Source of the DNA: Lichenicola sp965198655
GTDB taxonomy: Bacteria; Pseudomonadota; Alphaproteobacteria; Acetobacterales; Acetobacteraceae
Assembly (NCBI GenBank): GCA_965198655.1
Contig: OZ240668.1
Span: forward strand, 3,286,001-3,350,000
Direction of reading: 5' to 3'
DNA length: 64,000 bases
In this document: piece after piece, positions 24,673 through 33,195 of the stretch
How positions within the stretch are numbered: the first letter of the stretch is position 1
Layout: every line of letters starts with the position of its first letter
Notes under the pieces: generated by a model
Told to the model about the DNA's origin: nothing
The model's database searches: none
What the model saw: only the letters and a program-made list of their open reading frames with translations
Translations under genes and position numbers: made by a program

Positions 24673-26058
24673 CTAGTTGATGCGTTCGCCGTGCAGGGTC
24701 ATGTCCAGGCCCTCGACCTCGTAGTCCCCGCTGACGCGCAGGCCGATGGTCAGGTCGATGATCTTGAGCAGGACGAAGGACAGCACGCCGCTCCAGATCA
24801 GGGTGACGCCTACCGCCTTGGCCTGGATGATCAACTGGGCGAAGGAGCCCACCGTGCCGCCAGGCGCCGCGTCGGTCGCGGACAGGGGCCCGTAGGCGAA
24901 CACGCCGGTCAGCAGCGCGCCGATGATGCCGCCGACGCCGTGCACGCCGAAGCAGTCCAGGCTGTCGTCGTAGCCCAGCGCGTGCTTCAGCGTGGTGGCG
25001 GCGAAGTAGCAGCCGATGCCGGCGGCGAGCCCGATGATGATCGAGGCGCCCGGCAGCACGAAGCCGGAGGCCGGGGTGATGGCGACCAGCCCGGCCACCG
25101 CGCCGGAGATGATGCCGAGCACGGTCGGCTTGCCCTTGACGATCCACTCCACGAACATCCAGCCCAGCGCCGCGGCGGCGGTGGCGATCTGGGTGGCGGC
25201 CATGGCCATGCCGGCGCGGCCGTTGGCGCCGACCGCGGAGCCGGCATTGAAGCCGAACCAGCCGACCCAGAGCAGCGAGGCGCCGATCACCGCATAGGTC
25301 AGGTTGTACGGCGACATGTCGTCGTGGCCGAAGCCCTTGCGCTTGCCAAGCACGATCGCGCACATCAGGCCGGCGATGCCGGCGTTGATGTGCACCACGG
25401 TGCCGCCGGCGAAGTCGATGGCGCCGAAAGCCGCGACCCAGCCGATCGGGCTCCACACCCAGTGCGCGATCGGCGCGTAGACCACGATCGACCACAGCAC
25501 CATGAAGATGCACATGGCGGAGAACTTCATGCGGTCGGCGAAGGCGCCGGCGATCAATGCCGGCGTGATGATCGCGAACGTCATCTGGAACATCATGTAG
25601 ACGGTCTCGGGAATGGTCGTGACCGTGGGGTTCGCCGAGCCGGCGCCCAGCGTGAAGCCGATGTCGCTGCCCTTGGAGATGTTGGCGCCGATGCCGTTCA
25701 GCATGAAGCGCGACAGGTCGCCGATATAGGGCGAGCCGGTGGTGAAGGTCAGGCTGTAGCCGATCACGGTCCAGGTGATGCTCACCAGGCAGCAGATCGC
25801 GAAGGCCTGCATCAGGGTAGCCAGCACGTTCTTCTTGCGCACCATGCCGGCATAGAACAGCGCCAGACCCGGCACCGTCATCAGCAGCACCAGGGCGGTG
25901 CTGGTGAGCATCCAGGCGGTGTCGCCGGTGTCGATCTTGGGCGGGGGAGCGGCGGCCAGGGCGGGATGCGCCGCCAGCAGGGAGACCGCCAGCAGGGGTG
26001 CGGCGGCGACCGCGGCACGGGCGCGCGGGAATGCGGGCATGGACAGGGTGGTCCTCAC
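24673..26058 (-). CDS. amtB: Ammonium transporter
   Basis: 461 residues: a cleavable-looking signal sequence (about residues 1-36) followed by eleven membrane spans, as in E. coli AmtB. The two pore histidines lie in DFAGGTVVHINAG and in FGVHGVGG; the family signature around LYDDSLDCFGVHG is intact. It conducts ammonia/ammonium into the cell and is blocked by unmodified GlnK. The start overlaps the glnK stop by four bases, so the standard glnK-amtB operon is conserved and is expected to be switched on by nitrogen limitation. Confidence 0.96.
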   Translation of the reverse strand: MRTTLSMPAFPRARAAVAAAPLLAVSLLAAHPALAAAPPPKIDTGDTAWMLTSTALVLLMTVPGLALFYAGMVRKKNVLATLMQAFAICCLVSITWTVIGYSLTFTTGSPYIGDLSRFMLNGIGANISKGSDIGFTLGAGSANPTVTTIPETVYMMFQMTFAIITPALIAGAFADRMKFSAMCIFMVLWSIVVYAPIAHWVWSPIGWVAAFGAIDFAGGTVVHINAGIAGLMCAIVLGKRKGFGHDDMSPYNLTYAVIGASLLWVGWFGFNAGSAVGANGRAGMAMAATQIATAAAALGWMFVEWIVKGKPTVLGIISGAVAGLVAITPASGFVLPGASIIIGLAAGIGCYFAATTLKHALGYDDSLDCFGVHGVGGIIGALLTGVFAYGPLSATDAAPGGTVGSFAQLIIQAKAVGVTLIWSGVLSFVLLKIIDLTIGLRVSGDYEVEGLDMTLHGERIN

Positions 26059-26393
26059 AGCGCGTCCTCTCCGGTTTCCCTGGTGCGGATGCGCACCGCG
26101 CGCAGGATCTCGCTCACGAAGATCTTGCCGTCGCCGATCTTGCCGGTATGGGCGGACTGCAGGATGGCTTCCACGACCTGGTCCACCATGTCATCGGACA
26201 CCGCGACCTCGATCTTCACCTTCGGCAGGAAGCTGACGTGGTATTCCGCACCCCGGTAGATCTCGGTCTGGCCCTTCTGCCGGCCGAACCCCTTCACCTC
26301 GGAGACCGTCAGACCCTGAACACCCAGCGGCGTCAGCGCTTCCCGTACGTCATCGAGCTTGAAGGGCTTGATGATTGCCGTGACGAGCTTCAT
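26055..26393 (-). CDS. glnK: Nitrogen regulatory protein P-II
   Basis: 112 residues from ATG 26393, exactly the family length. PII trimers sense 2-oxoglutarate and ATP/ADP and control AmtB, GlnD/GlnE targets and NtrB. The N-terminus MKLVTAIIKPFKLDDVREAL, the T-loop with the uridylylated tyrosine in YRGAEY, and the C-terminal GDGKIFV are all intact. It is first in the operon with amtB, which makes it GlnK rather than GlnB by context. Confidence 0.95.
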   Translation of the reverse strand: MKLVTAIIKPFKLDDVREALTPLGVQGLTVSEVKGFGRQKGQTEIYRGAEYHVSFLPKVKIEVAVSDDMVDQVVEAILQSAHTGKIGDGKIFVSEILRAVRIRTRETGEDAL

Positions 26394-26500
26394 CGCACCT
26401 TCCTTGATCCAACGTGGTCTCCGGCCGCCGGTCGGCGGGCCAGGCTGGCGGATCCTGTTGGATGCCCTGCCGGAGTTCGTCCGATTTGACACGCTATCGT

Positions 26501-26516
26501 TCCAAGATCCATGCCA
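26501..26516 (-). promoter_or_regulatory. Weak sigma-54-like promoter candidate upstream of glnK
   Basis: On the minus strand TGGCATG-GATC-TTGGA lies about 110 bases before the glnK start. The -24 element fits the sigma-54 pattern, but the -12 has GG where GC is nearly invariant. glnK-amtB operons are usually sigma-54/NtrC dependent, which is the main reason to list it. A short palindrome, CTTGCGCAAG, at 26526-26535 is just upstream. Confidence 0.2.
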
Positions 26517-26643
26517 TCGCGGGCCCTTGCGCAAGAACGTCTCTTTTTGCGTCCCGAATGCCACGGTCCGCCGCAGCACCACGCACAGCAAACAGGCAAT
26601 CGACCGTTCCGGCCCAGCGGGAGGCCCAGTGGGAGACGCGTTC

Positions 26644-27957
26644 ATGAGCACATCGAAGCCGGACATCGTCGACATCGCCGTCTGCGTGGTGGGCGCAGGC
26701 CCGGTCGGCGCCACTCTTGCCTGCCTTCTGGGCAGCGCCGGGATCCCGGTCGCGGTGGTCGACCGCGCCGCCCTGCCGCCGATGGAGCATCCCGACTTCG
26801 ACGGCCGCGCCTACGCGATCGCCTCGGGCAGCCGGCGGCTGCTGGAGCGGGCCGGGGTGTGGGCGCACCTGCCGCTGCCCTCGGGCCCGATCGAGGACAT
26901 ACGCGTGTCGGACGGCCAGCCCGGCCGCCCCGCTTCGCCGCTGTTCCTGCACTTCGATCATCGCGAGGTCGGCGAGCCGTTCGGCTGGATGACGGAAGCA
27001 CGCAGCCTGCGGGTGGCGCTGAACGCCAGGCTGCATGCCGACCCGTCGATCCTGGTCGCGGCACCGGCGCAGGCGACGGTGGTCCGGCGCGACGAGGCCG
27101 GAGTGGTGATCCGCATCGTCGACGGCGCCGGCGGGACCCGCACCGTTCGCGCCCGGCTGCTGGTCGCGGCCGAGGGACGCGACAGCCCGCTGCGCACGGA
27201 GGCCGGCATCGCGGTGACCCGGCTGCGCTACCACCAGACCGGGCTGGTCTGCGCGGTGGCGCACGCGCTGCCGCACCGCAACCAGGCGCTCGAGCACTTC
27301 CTGCCGGGCGGCCCGTTCGCGCAACTGCCGATGGCCGGCACCGAGGGCGCCCCGAACCTGTCGGCGATCGTGTGGACCGAGCGGGACGCGCTGGCGGACC
27401 GGCTGCTCGCCCTGCCGGACGACGCGTTCGCGCGCGAGATCCAGCGCCGGCTCGGGCGCCAGCTCGGCACCGTGCGCCCGGTCGGGCGGCGCTGGATGTA
27501 CCGGCTGAGCGCGCTGCACGCGCACAGCTACGTGTCCACCCGCCTGGCCCTGATCGGCGACGCGGCGCACGGCATCCACCCGATCGCGGGCCAGGGCCTC
27601 AACCTCGGCTTCCGCGACGTGGCCGCACTCGGCGAGCTGCTGATCGCGGCGCACGCCCGCGGCGGCGACCTCGGCGACCCGGCGCTGCTGCGCCGCTACC
27701 AGGCGGCGCGCCGGCCGGCCAACCTCGCCATGCTGGCCGCGACCGACCTGCTCGACCGGCTGTTCTCCAACGACAGCCCCACCCTGCGCCTGGCGCGCGA
27801 CCTCGGCATCGCCGGGGTGAACCGGATCCCGCCACTGCGGCGCGCGTTCATGCGTGCAGCGATGGGCGGGCGCAACGTGCCGCTCCCGTCCGCCCCCGTC
27901 GCGGCCGGGCTCGCAGACGTCGCGAACACGCCCCATCTGCCATCGCTCAGGCGTTGA
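26644..27957 (+). CDS. UbiH/UbiF/Coq6-family FAD monooxygenase
   Basis: 437 residues from ATG 26644. The FAD-binding Rossmann motif is VCVVGAGPVGATLACLL near residue 14; the second FAD motif is LALIGDAAHGIHPIAGQGLN near 300, the signature of ubiquinone-ring hydroxylases. The family acts on ring hydroxylation steps of ubiquinone synthesis at the inner membrane. Which ring position (UbiH, UbiF, UbiI or UbiL) cannot be told from the sequence. cysE follows 14 bases downstream, and glnK diverges upstream. Confidence 0.9.
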   Translation: MSTSKPDIVDIAVCVVGAGPVGATLACLLGSAGIPVAVVDRAALPPMEHPDFDGRAYAIASGSRRLLERAGVWAHLPLPSGPIEDIRVSDGQPGRPASPLFLHFDHREVGEPFGWMTEARSLRVALNARLHADPSILVAAPAQATVVRRDEAGVVIRIVDGAGGTRTVRARLLVAAEGRDSPLRTEAGIAVTRLRYHQTGLVCAVAHALPHRNQALEHFLPGGPFAQLPMAGTEGAPNLSAIVWTERDALADRLLALPDDAFAREIQRRLGRQLGTVRPVGRRWMYRLSALHAHSYVSTRLALIGDAAHGIHPIAGQGLNLGFRDVAALGELLIAAHARGGDLGDPALLRRYQAARRPANLAMLAATDLLDRLFSNDSPTLRLARDLGIAGVNRIPPLRRAFMRAAMGGRNVPLPSAPVAAGLADVANTPHLPSLRR

Positions 27958-27971
27958 ATCCAGTATCGACG

Positions 27972-28835
27972 ATGATGGACGACATGATCGATCTCGCACC
28001 CGACACCCTGGACGCCGGCCCGGTCACCGGCCTCACCCTGGGCACCGTCGACCTGGGCGCCCTGTGGCGGCAGATGGTCGGCGAGGCGGCATGCTGCGGC
28101 GACCCGATCATGGGCCGGCTGCTATGCGGCTCCATCCACGCCCATGCCGACTTCACCGCAGCGCTCGCCGCCCTGGTCGGACGCAAGCTGGCAGACCTCG
28201 CGGTGCCGGCGGAAGCGCTGGCGGAGCTGGTGGCGACGGCGCATGCGGCCGACCCGGACCTGGTAGCCGCCGCGGCGTCCGACCTGGTGGCGATCAAGGA
28301 GCGCGACCCCGCCTGCCCGGACCTGGTGACCCCGTTCTTGTACTTCAAAGGCTTCCAGGCGCTGCAGATCTACCGCGTCGCGCACCATTTGTGGCGGAAC
28401 GGGCGCCGGCACCTGGCGCAGCACCTGCAGAGCCGGTGCTCGGAGCTGTTCGGACTCGACATCCATCCGGCTGCGGTGATCGGCCGGCGGGTGCTGATCG
28501 ACCACGGCACCGGGATTGTGATCGGCGAGACCGCGGTGCTGGAGGACGACGTGTCGCTGCTGCAGGGGGTGACGCTGGGCGGCACCGGCAAGAACGTCGG
28601 CGATCGGCATCCGAAGATTCGACGCGGCGTGCTGGTCGGCGCCGGGGCCAAGATCCTGGGCAACATCGAGATCGGCGAGGGCGCCAAGGTCGGCGCCGGC
28701 TCCATCGTGCTGGAGGGGGTCCGCCCCTACACCACCGTGGTCGGCAACCCCGCCCGTCTTGTCGGCACGCGCCACTCCAACATGCCCGCCCTGACCATGG
28801 ACCAGACCCTGCCGGTCCTGGACTACATCATCTAA
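27972..28835 (+). CDS. cysE: Serine O-acetyltransferase
   Basis: 287 residues (ATG 27972 or 27975). It makes O-acetylserine from serine and acetyl-CoA, the first step of cysteine synthesis. The N-terminal alpha-helical domain contains DPACPDLVTPFLYFKGFQAL, and the C-terminal left-handed beta helix has the hexapeptide series with the active-site region IDHGTGIVIGETAVLEDDVS and LGGTGKNVGDRHPKI. The ending LDYII matches CysE proteins that insert their C-terminal Ile into cysteine synthase. Intact. Confidence 0.94.
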   Translation: MMDDMIDLAPDTLDAGPVTGLTLGTVDLGALWRQMVGEAACCGDPIMGRLLCGSIHAHADFTAALAALVGRKLADLAVPAEALAELVATAHAADPDLVAAAASDLVAIKERDPACPDLVTPFLYFKGFQALQIYRVAHHLWRNGRRHLAQHLQSRCSELFGLDIHPAAVIGRRVLIDHGTGIVIGETAVLEDDVSLLQGVTLGGTGKNVGDRHPKIRRGVLVGAGAKILGNIEIGEGAKVGAGSIVLEGVRPYTTVVGNPARLVGTRHSNMPALTMDQTLPVLDYII

Positions 28836-29000
28836 GAGCCTATTCGACAATGCGCTGTGTCGGCGATCCGACGCGCCCGTCTGCACTTCCGGTGCTCACG
28901 GCCAGGAGGCCGCTCCGCTCCGGTTCTCGCCGAACGCCCCGGGCGTGCCATGCTTCGCACGGCCCTCTCGCTCGCCACACCACGTTCTCAGGCAGGCTCT
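28835..29000. other. Non-coding segment bounded by short inverted repeats
   Basis: Between cysE and the palindromic repeat lie about 165 bases with no supported gene. The segment begins with AGAGCCT at 28835-28841 (overlapping the cysE stop) and ends with AGGCTCT at 28994-29000, a 7-bp inverted repeat, with TAG/TTAG-like extensions. That shape could be a miniature mobile-element remnant; no transposase is present and the match is short. Confidence 0.3.
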
Positions 29001-29388
29001 AACGACCGGTTTCCAAAGGCGAGCCTTTGGCGGGGTCTGGGGCAGCGCCCCAGCGCTTCCTCAAGGCCGGCCTCACCCTCAGGAACCGCAGATACCCCCA
29101 CTCCAGCCCCGCCAGCACCACCTTGTTGCGCGCGAGCAGCCCAAGCGGCCGCAGCAGCGGGATCGCCCGCCACATCACCGCGAAAGCCGCAGCACCCGAC
29201 AACATCTGCCCGTCCTCGCTGGCGTGGAAGCGGGCCAGCAACGCTGCGCGGTCGATCGGGCAGGCGTCCTCGCCGCTCGCCACGTCGACGAAGCGGATCG
29301 CCCGGCCGCGGTCGAGCCGGCGCATCAGCGCAATCTCGCGCCGGCACAGGGGACAGCCGCCATCGAACCAGACCAGAACCTGAGCCAT
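28999..29388 (-). CDS. DUF393 (DCC-family thiol-disulfide oxidoreductase-like) protein
   Basis: 129 residues from ATG 29388. The family motif DxxCPxC is present as VWFDGGCPLCRREI near the N-terminus, followed by IRFVDVAS and the membrane-flavoured C-terminal half typical of DUF393. A redox role is suggested by the CxxC motif. The last 20 or so residues are encoded by the dispersed palindromic repeat at 29001-29053 and end SPLETGR, so the natural C-terminus seems to have been replaced or extended by the repeat. It diverges from the flavoprotein gene at 29439. Confidence 0.85.
   Translation of the reverse strand: MAQVLVWFDGGCPLCRREIALMRRLDRGRAIRFVDVASGEDACPIDRAALLARFHASEDGQMLSGAAAFAVMWRAIPLLRPLGLLARNKVVLAGLEWGYLRFLRVRPALRKRWGAAPDPAKGSPLETGR
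29001..29053. repeat. Dispersed palindromic repeat, copy 3 (short mosaic)
   Basis: Two hairpins: CCAAAGGC-GA-GCCTTTGG at 29013-29030 and CTGGGGC-AGC-GCCCCAG at 29037-29053. The first module and its CGGTTT leader recur at 52361-52385; the second, with GGGGTCTGGGG, recurs in copies 1 and 2. It therefore combines modules from different family members. Confidence 0.75.
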
Positions 29389-29438
29389 GATGGCGCAGAT
29401 GGCGTCGCCGCGCCGGAACCGCAATCGGGAGCACGTCC

Positions 29439-30377
29439 ATGCAGATCGCCGTGATCGGCGCCGGCCTGTCCGGCCTCGCCTGCGCCGCGGCGCTGCAGGA
29501 AGCGGGGCACCGTGTGGCGGTGTTCGAGAAGTCGGCCGGCGTCGGCGGCCGGATGTCGACGCGCCGGGCGAACACCGCGCTGGGCGAGGCCGCGTTCGAC
29601 CACGGCGCGCCGTATTTCACCGCCCGCGACCCCAGCTTCCGCGCCCTGGTCGCGCGCTGGCAGGCGGGCGGACTGGCGGCACCGTGGCCGGCGGCGGGCG
29701 CGGATGCCTTCGTCGGCACGCCCGGCATGACCGCTCCGGCCCGGCACCTGACACGGGACCTCGACCTGCACCGGTCGCAGCGGACCACGGCGATCGAGCA
29801 CCATCCGGACGGATGGCGGCTGGACGGAACCACCGGTCCGGCCGGGTCCCATGACGCGGTGATCGTGGCGGTGCCGGCGGAGCAGGCGGCAGCACTGCTG
29901 CGGCCGGTGTCGGCGCGGCTGTCGGCCCGTGCCGAGGCGGCGCCCAGCGCGCCGTGCTGGACGGTGATGGCGAGCTTCGCAGAGCGGCTGCCGATCGGTG
30001 TCGACCTGGTGGAACCCGGCGGCGCGATCGGCTGGGCGGCGCGCAACTCGGCCAAGCCGGGCCGCACCGGTCCGGAAGCCTGGGTGATCCAGGCAGCCCC
30101 CGGCTGGTCGACGGAGCACCTGGAGGACGACGCGGATGCGGTCGCGGCGGCGCTGCCGGGGCTGCTCGGCGCGTCGCTCGGAGCGAGCCTGCCGGAACCG
30201 GCCTCGCTGTCGGCGCATCGCTGGCGCTACGCCCGGTCGGGCGGGATCGGCTGCGCATGCCTTTGGGAGCCGGCGGAGCGCCTGGGCGTGTGCGGCGACT
30301 GGCTGCCGGGCGGCGGCGTGGAGGGGGCCTGGCGGTCCGGCACGGCGCTCGCGGCCACGATCGGGTCCGCCGGCTGA
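29439..30377 (+). CDS. Renalase-like FAD-dependent amine oxidoreductase
   Basis: 312 residues. The dinucleotide motif IAVIGAGLSGLACAAAL starts at residue 3, with the FAD ribose-binding FEKSAGVGGRMSTRR after it; the C-terminal GVCGDWLPGGGVEGAWRSG is the second FAD contact. This layout matches bacterial renalase-like enzymes, which oxidise wrongly reduced nicotinamides (dihydro-NAD isomers), although the family is often annotated only as NAD(P)/FAD-dependent. It is coupled to the DUF2256 gene by a TGATG overlap. Confidence 0.85.
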   Translation: MQIAVIGAGLSGLACAAALQEAGHRVAVFEKSAGVGGRMSTRRANTALGEAAFDHGAPYFTARDPSFRALVARWQAGGLAAPWPAAGADAFVGTPGMTAPARHLTRDLDLHRSQRTTAIEHHPDGWRLDGTTGPAGSHDAVIVAVPAEQAAALLRPVSARLSARAEAAPSAPCWTVMASFAERLPIGVDLVEPGGAIGWAARNSAKPGRTGPEAWVIQAAPGWSTEHLEDDADAVAAALPGLLGASLGASLPEPASLSAHRWRYARSGGIGCACLWEPAERLGVCGDWLPGGGVEGAWRSGTALAATIGSAG

Positions 30378-30556
30378 TGCCGCGCGGGGTTGCCAAGCGG
30401 GACCTGCCGGTCAAGACCTGCGCCCGCTGCGGCCGCCCGTTCAGTTGGCGGAAGAAGTGGGCGCGGGACTGGGACGCGGTGCGCTACTGCTCCGACGCGT
30501 GCCGGCGTGCGGGTGCCGCGGATCCGGCCGGTCAGGCGCCGCGGACCAGCTCGTAG
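30377..30556 (+). CDS. DUF2256 small zinc-binding-type protein
   Basis: 59 residues from ATG 30377 overlapping the previous stop. The core is KTCARCGRPFSWRKKW followed by VRYCSDACRR, a four-cysteine CxxC...CxxxC pattern with aromatic and basic residues between, characteristic of DUF2256. Family members commonly sit beside flavoproteins, as here. Function unknown. The end overlaps the 3' end of rlmB on the opposite strand by 25 bases. Confidence 0.8.
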   Translation: MPRGVAKRDLPVKTCARCGRPFSWRKKWARDWDAVRYCSDACRRAGAADPAGQAPRTSS

Positions 30557-31416
30557 AGCGCCACGGCGGCGGCGTTGGACACGTTGAGGCTTTCCATCCC
30601 GCTCGGCATCGCCAGGCCCGCGACCTCGTCGCAGGTTTCGCGCGTCAGGCGGCGCAACCCCTCGCCTTCGGCCCCCAGCACCAGCGCCACGCGGCGGCCG
30701 CGGAAGGCGTTGCCGTCGAACCGGCCGCCCTGGGAGTCCAGGCCCACGGTCCACAGCCCGGCCGCCTTCAGCGCGGCCAGGGTGCGCGACAGGTTGACCG
30801 CGCGCAGCAGCGGCACGGTTTCCAGCGCGCCGGACGCCGCCTTGGCCAGCACGCCGGTTTCCTCCGGCGCGTTGCGGTCCTGCACGATCACCGCGGCGAC
30901 CCCGAAGGCTGCGGCCGAGCGCAGGATGGCGCCCACGTTGCGCGGATCGGTCACCTGGTCGAGCACCAGCACGGGCCCCGGCCGCTGCAGCACCTGGTCC
31001 AGCGGCGGGGTCGCCAGCGGGTCGGCCAGCAGCGCCAGCCCGCCATGCACCGCGTCTCGGCCGAGCAGGGCGTCGAGGCGGGCCCGGTCGGTGCGCTCGG
31101 CCGCCAGCGGCAGCGGGCCGTTCAGCCGGCCGGCCAGGCCGGCCTCGGCCTCCTCGGTCAGCAGCAGGCGGCGCAGGCGGCGATGCGGGTTCTGCAGCGC
31201 CGCCACCACCGGATGGGTGCCGTAAAGCCAGTTCGCCGCACCCGCGGGGCCGCCCTGCTGCGGCGCCCCGGTGCGGCGGGGCGCGGGGCGTCCCTGCTCG
31301 GCGCCCCTGGGCTGGTTCCGGCCCGGCCCGCCTGGCGGATGCGACGGCCGGCCGGGCGCGTGCAACGGGCGCTTGGGGCCGGGGGAAACGGGGCGATCGG
31401 GCGGTCTGGGGGGCAT
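30532..31416 (-). CDS. rlmB: 23S rRNA 2'-O-methyltransferase, SpoU family
   Basis: 294 residues. After a Pro/Arg/Gly-rich N-terminal extension of about 60 residues comes the substrate-binding domain (NWLYGTHPVVAALQNPHRRL) and then the knotted SpoU domain: VLDQVTDPRNVGAILRSAAA, LVLGAEGEGLRR and SLNVSNAAAVALYEL are motifs 1-3. RlmB methylates G2251 of 23S rRNA; RlmB is the best match in the TrmH/SpoU group. tRNA-Tyr lies just upstream on the other strand. Confidence 0.9.
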   Translation of the reverse strand: MPPRPPDRPVSPGPKRPLHAPGRPSHPPGGPGRNQPRGAEQGRPAPRRTGAPQQGGPAGAANWLYGTHPVVAALQNPHRRLRRLLLTEEAEAGLAGRLNGPLPLAAERTDRARLDALLGRDAVHGGLALLADPLATPPLDQVLQRPGPVLVLDQVTDPRNVGAILRSAAAFGVAAVIVQDRNAPEETGVLAKAASGALETVPLLRAVNLSRTLAALKAAGLWTVGLDSQGGRFDGNAFRGRRVALVLGAEGEGLRRLTRETCDEVAGLAMPSGMESLNVSNAAAVALYELVRGA

Positions 31417-31521
31417 GGCCCGATCCTAGTCCTCCCGCGACCCGCCGTCACCGCGGGCGTGGGCCGGTTCGGCAGCCCTGCGTTGACACGCGGCCGGTTC
31501 GGTCCTAGGTGCCTCCCGGCC

Positions 31522-31607
31522 GGAAGGGTGCCCGAGTGGCTAAAGGGGGCGGACTGTAAATCCGCTGGCGTACGCCTACGTTGGTTCGAATCCAACCCCT
31601 TCCACCA
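31522..31607 (+). tRNA. tRNA-Tyr (GTA)
   Basis: 86 bases with a 7-bp acceptor stem GGAAGGG/CCCTTCC, anticodon loop CTGTAAA (GTA), a long type-II variable arm and T-loop TTCGAAT. Discriminator A and encoded CCA end at 31607. Confidence 0.97.
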
Positions 31608-31632
31608 TTGAGCTCGGTCAGGGCCGATCCTC

Positions 31633-31983
31633 TCAACGATCTTTTCCCTGGGCCGTTTCTCGATCCGGCCCCGATGCCGTCGTTGGCTCGGAGCCCGGCG
31701 TCTTGTGCAGCAACGGCGGCGACGGGGCGATGTCGGCCAAGCTGTCGCGGAACTGACGGATCTGGTCCCGGGCGCGCCCGGCGACGTCGCCGGCCGGGGA
31801 GCCGACGTGCACCGTCGCCTCGAAGTCCAGTTTGGTCTGCGCCGCGAACAGCGCGTCGAGCACCAGCCGTTTGGTCACCGGACCCTTGTGGGCCGCCATG
31901 GCTGCGATCGATTGCCAGGCTGCCTTGGCGGCAAGGGAGTTCTCGAGGGCGAGCCTGAGAAGCTCCTTCTCGTCATCCGGCAC
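31633..31983 (-). CDS. Unknown helical protein
   Basis: 116 residues from GTG 31983, which has GGAG eight bases upstream; the longer upstream frame lacks protein-like composition. Residues 1-80 are strongly helix-forming (DDEKELLRLALENSLAAKAA, then VTKRLVLDALFAAQTKLDFE), and the tail is Pro/Ser/Thr-rich and polar. No signal or membrane segment. A phasin-like or small cytoplasmic protein is conceivable, but I recognise no family. Confidence 0.55.
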   Translation of the reverse strand: MPDDEKELLRLALENSLAAKAAWQSIAAMAAHKGPVTKRLVLDALFAAQTKLDFEATVHVGSPAGDVAGRARDQIRQFRDSLADIAPSPPLLHKTPGSEPTTASGPDRETAQGKDR

Positions 31984-32245
31984 CGCAGGATCTCCATGAC
32001 AGGGCGAGGAACCGTTCGGGTTCGACGCTTGTCCGGATCGTCGATCCTGCAAATAGACTTCACGAGCGCGCAACGCGTCAAGCCGGCGACCGTGGTTCGC
32101 CGGGCACTTGGCCGCCGTTCCTCCTGCCTGCGTGAACGTCCCGAACCCTTGCCGCGTCGGCCGCTTGATCGAGGTCTGGAACGCGATCGGAAAACGATCG
32201 CGAGCCGGCCATGCGTCCTGGAGCGGAACCGGAGGAGATGCCGCG

Positions 32246-32476
32246 ATGGATCCCGCCTGCCTGCCGCCCGAGGGAAGCGCCCGCCGTTCGGCACACTGGT
32301 TCGAACACCGTCCGAGCGGGCGCTTGTGCATCATGGAATGGTGCGATCCGATCTGGTTCGCCATCGCCGATCCGTGCGAGCGCTACCCGCACGACCTCGC
32401 GGCGAAAGGTTACCGCTACGTCGCGCCGTGTACGCCTCCCGGCTGGTACCTCGCGGCGACGAAGGCCGGCTCGTGA
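32246..32476 (+). CDS. Unknown 76-residue protein
   Basis: ATG 32246 follows a strong ribosome site (GGAGGAG, eight bases upstream). The protein is aromatic and Cys-rich in its second half: LCIMEWCDPIWFAIADPCER, then GYRYVAPCTPPGWYLA. The composition is unlike a random GC-rich frame, which favours coding. No family or membrane segment recognised; it lies alone between tRNA genes. Confidence 0.5.
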   Translation: MDPACLPPEGSARRSAHWFEHRPSGRLCIMEWCDPIWFAIADPCERYPHDLAAKGYRYVAPCTPPGWYLAATKAGS

Positions 32477-32566
32477 GGATGCTCGACGAGGGGTCCAGGA
32501 CCCGAGCACCTGTCAGCCTGGCGATGATGCCGCGCTACGCCGCCCAAGCGCTCGCAGCAAGTCGGC

Positions 32567-32640
32567 TGGAGCGGGCGAAGGGAATCGAACCCTCCTCGGT
32601 AGCTTGGAAGGCTACTGCATTACCACTATGCTACGCCCGC
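32567..32640 (-). tRNA. tRNA-Gly (TCC)
   Basis: 74 bases on the minus strand with acceptor stem GCGGGCG/CGCCCGC, anticodon loop CTTCCAA (TCC), T-loop TTCGATT and encoded TCCA 3' end. Confidence 0.96.
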
Positions 32641-32819
32641 TCAGCGCGGTTGCTGTTAGCGCGGCGGCGGCCGGTTGGGCAAGACCCGGTTCGGCGGCCT
32701 CGCCCGCCATGCCGCTCTTGACAGGACAGGCCGCACGCCTTCTTTACGCGACCTGCGCCGGTGCCGTGCGGCCACTGTGGGACGTGACGACCCCGATGGC
32801 CAAGAGGCAGCGGCGCTGC

Positions 32820-32896
32820 AGGGGTGTAGCTCAATTGGCTAGAGCGCCGGTCTCCAAAACCGGAGGTTGCGGGTTCGAGACCCTCCGCCCCTGCCA
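32820..32896 (+). tRNA. tRNA-Trp (CCA)
   Basis: 77 bases with acceptor AGGGGTG/CGCCCCT (one G-T pair), anticodon loop CTCCAAA (CCA), T-loop TTCGAGA and encoded GCCA end. It lies upstream of secE-nusG, the usual bacterial arrangement. Confidence 0.97.
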
Positions 32897-32961
32897 GACG
32901 CTCGCCGATCCGGCTCCCGGACCTGCGAAGCTCGTCCAACCGGTAGGTGTGAAGGTGGATC

Positions 32962-33156
32962 GTGGCGGCCAGTCCTGCGAAGTTCCTGCGCGAGGTGCGT
33001 GCCGAGGTGACCAAGGTCACCTGGCCGACGCGGCGCACCACGCTGATCACCACCGGCCTGGTCGCCGCCATGGCGTCGCTGACGGCGATCTTCTTCTTCG
33101 CCGTCGACCAGATCATCGGGCTGGGCGTCCGCGCGTTATTTGGGCTCGGCACCTGA
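32962..33156 (+). CDS. secE: Preprotein translocase subunit SecE
   Basis: 64 residues from GTG 32962, with AGGTGG just upstream. The short amphipathic helix FLREVRAEVTKVTWPTRR is the family signature, followed by one transmembrane helix (LITTGLVAAMASLTAIFFFA). It clamps the SecYEG channel in the inner membrane. Length is right for single-span alphaproteobacterial SecE. nusG follows 39 bases downstream. Confidence 0.95.
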   Translation: MAASPAKFLREVRAEVTKVTWPTRRTTLITTGLVAAMASLTAIFFFAVDQIIGLGVRALFGLGT

Positions 33157-33195
33157 CGGTGCCGGGACCGAAGCTTGAGGTCTGAGGAAGAGGTC

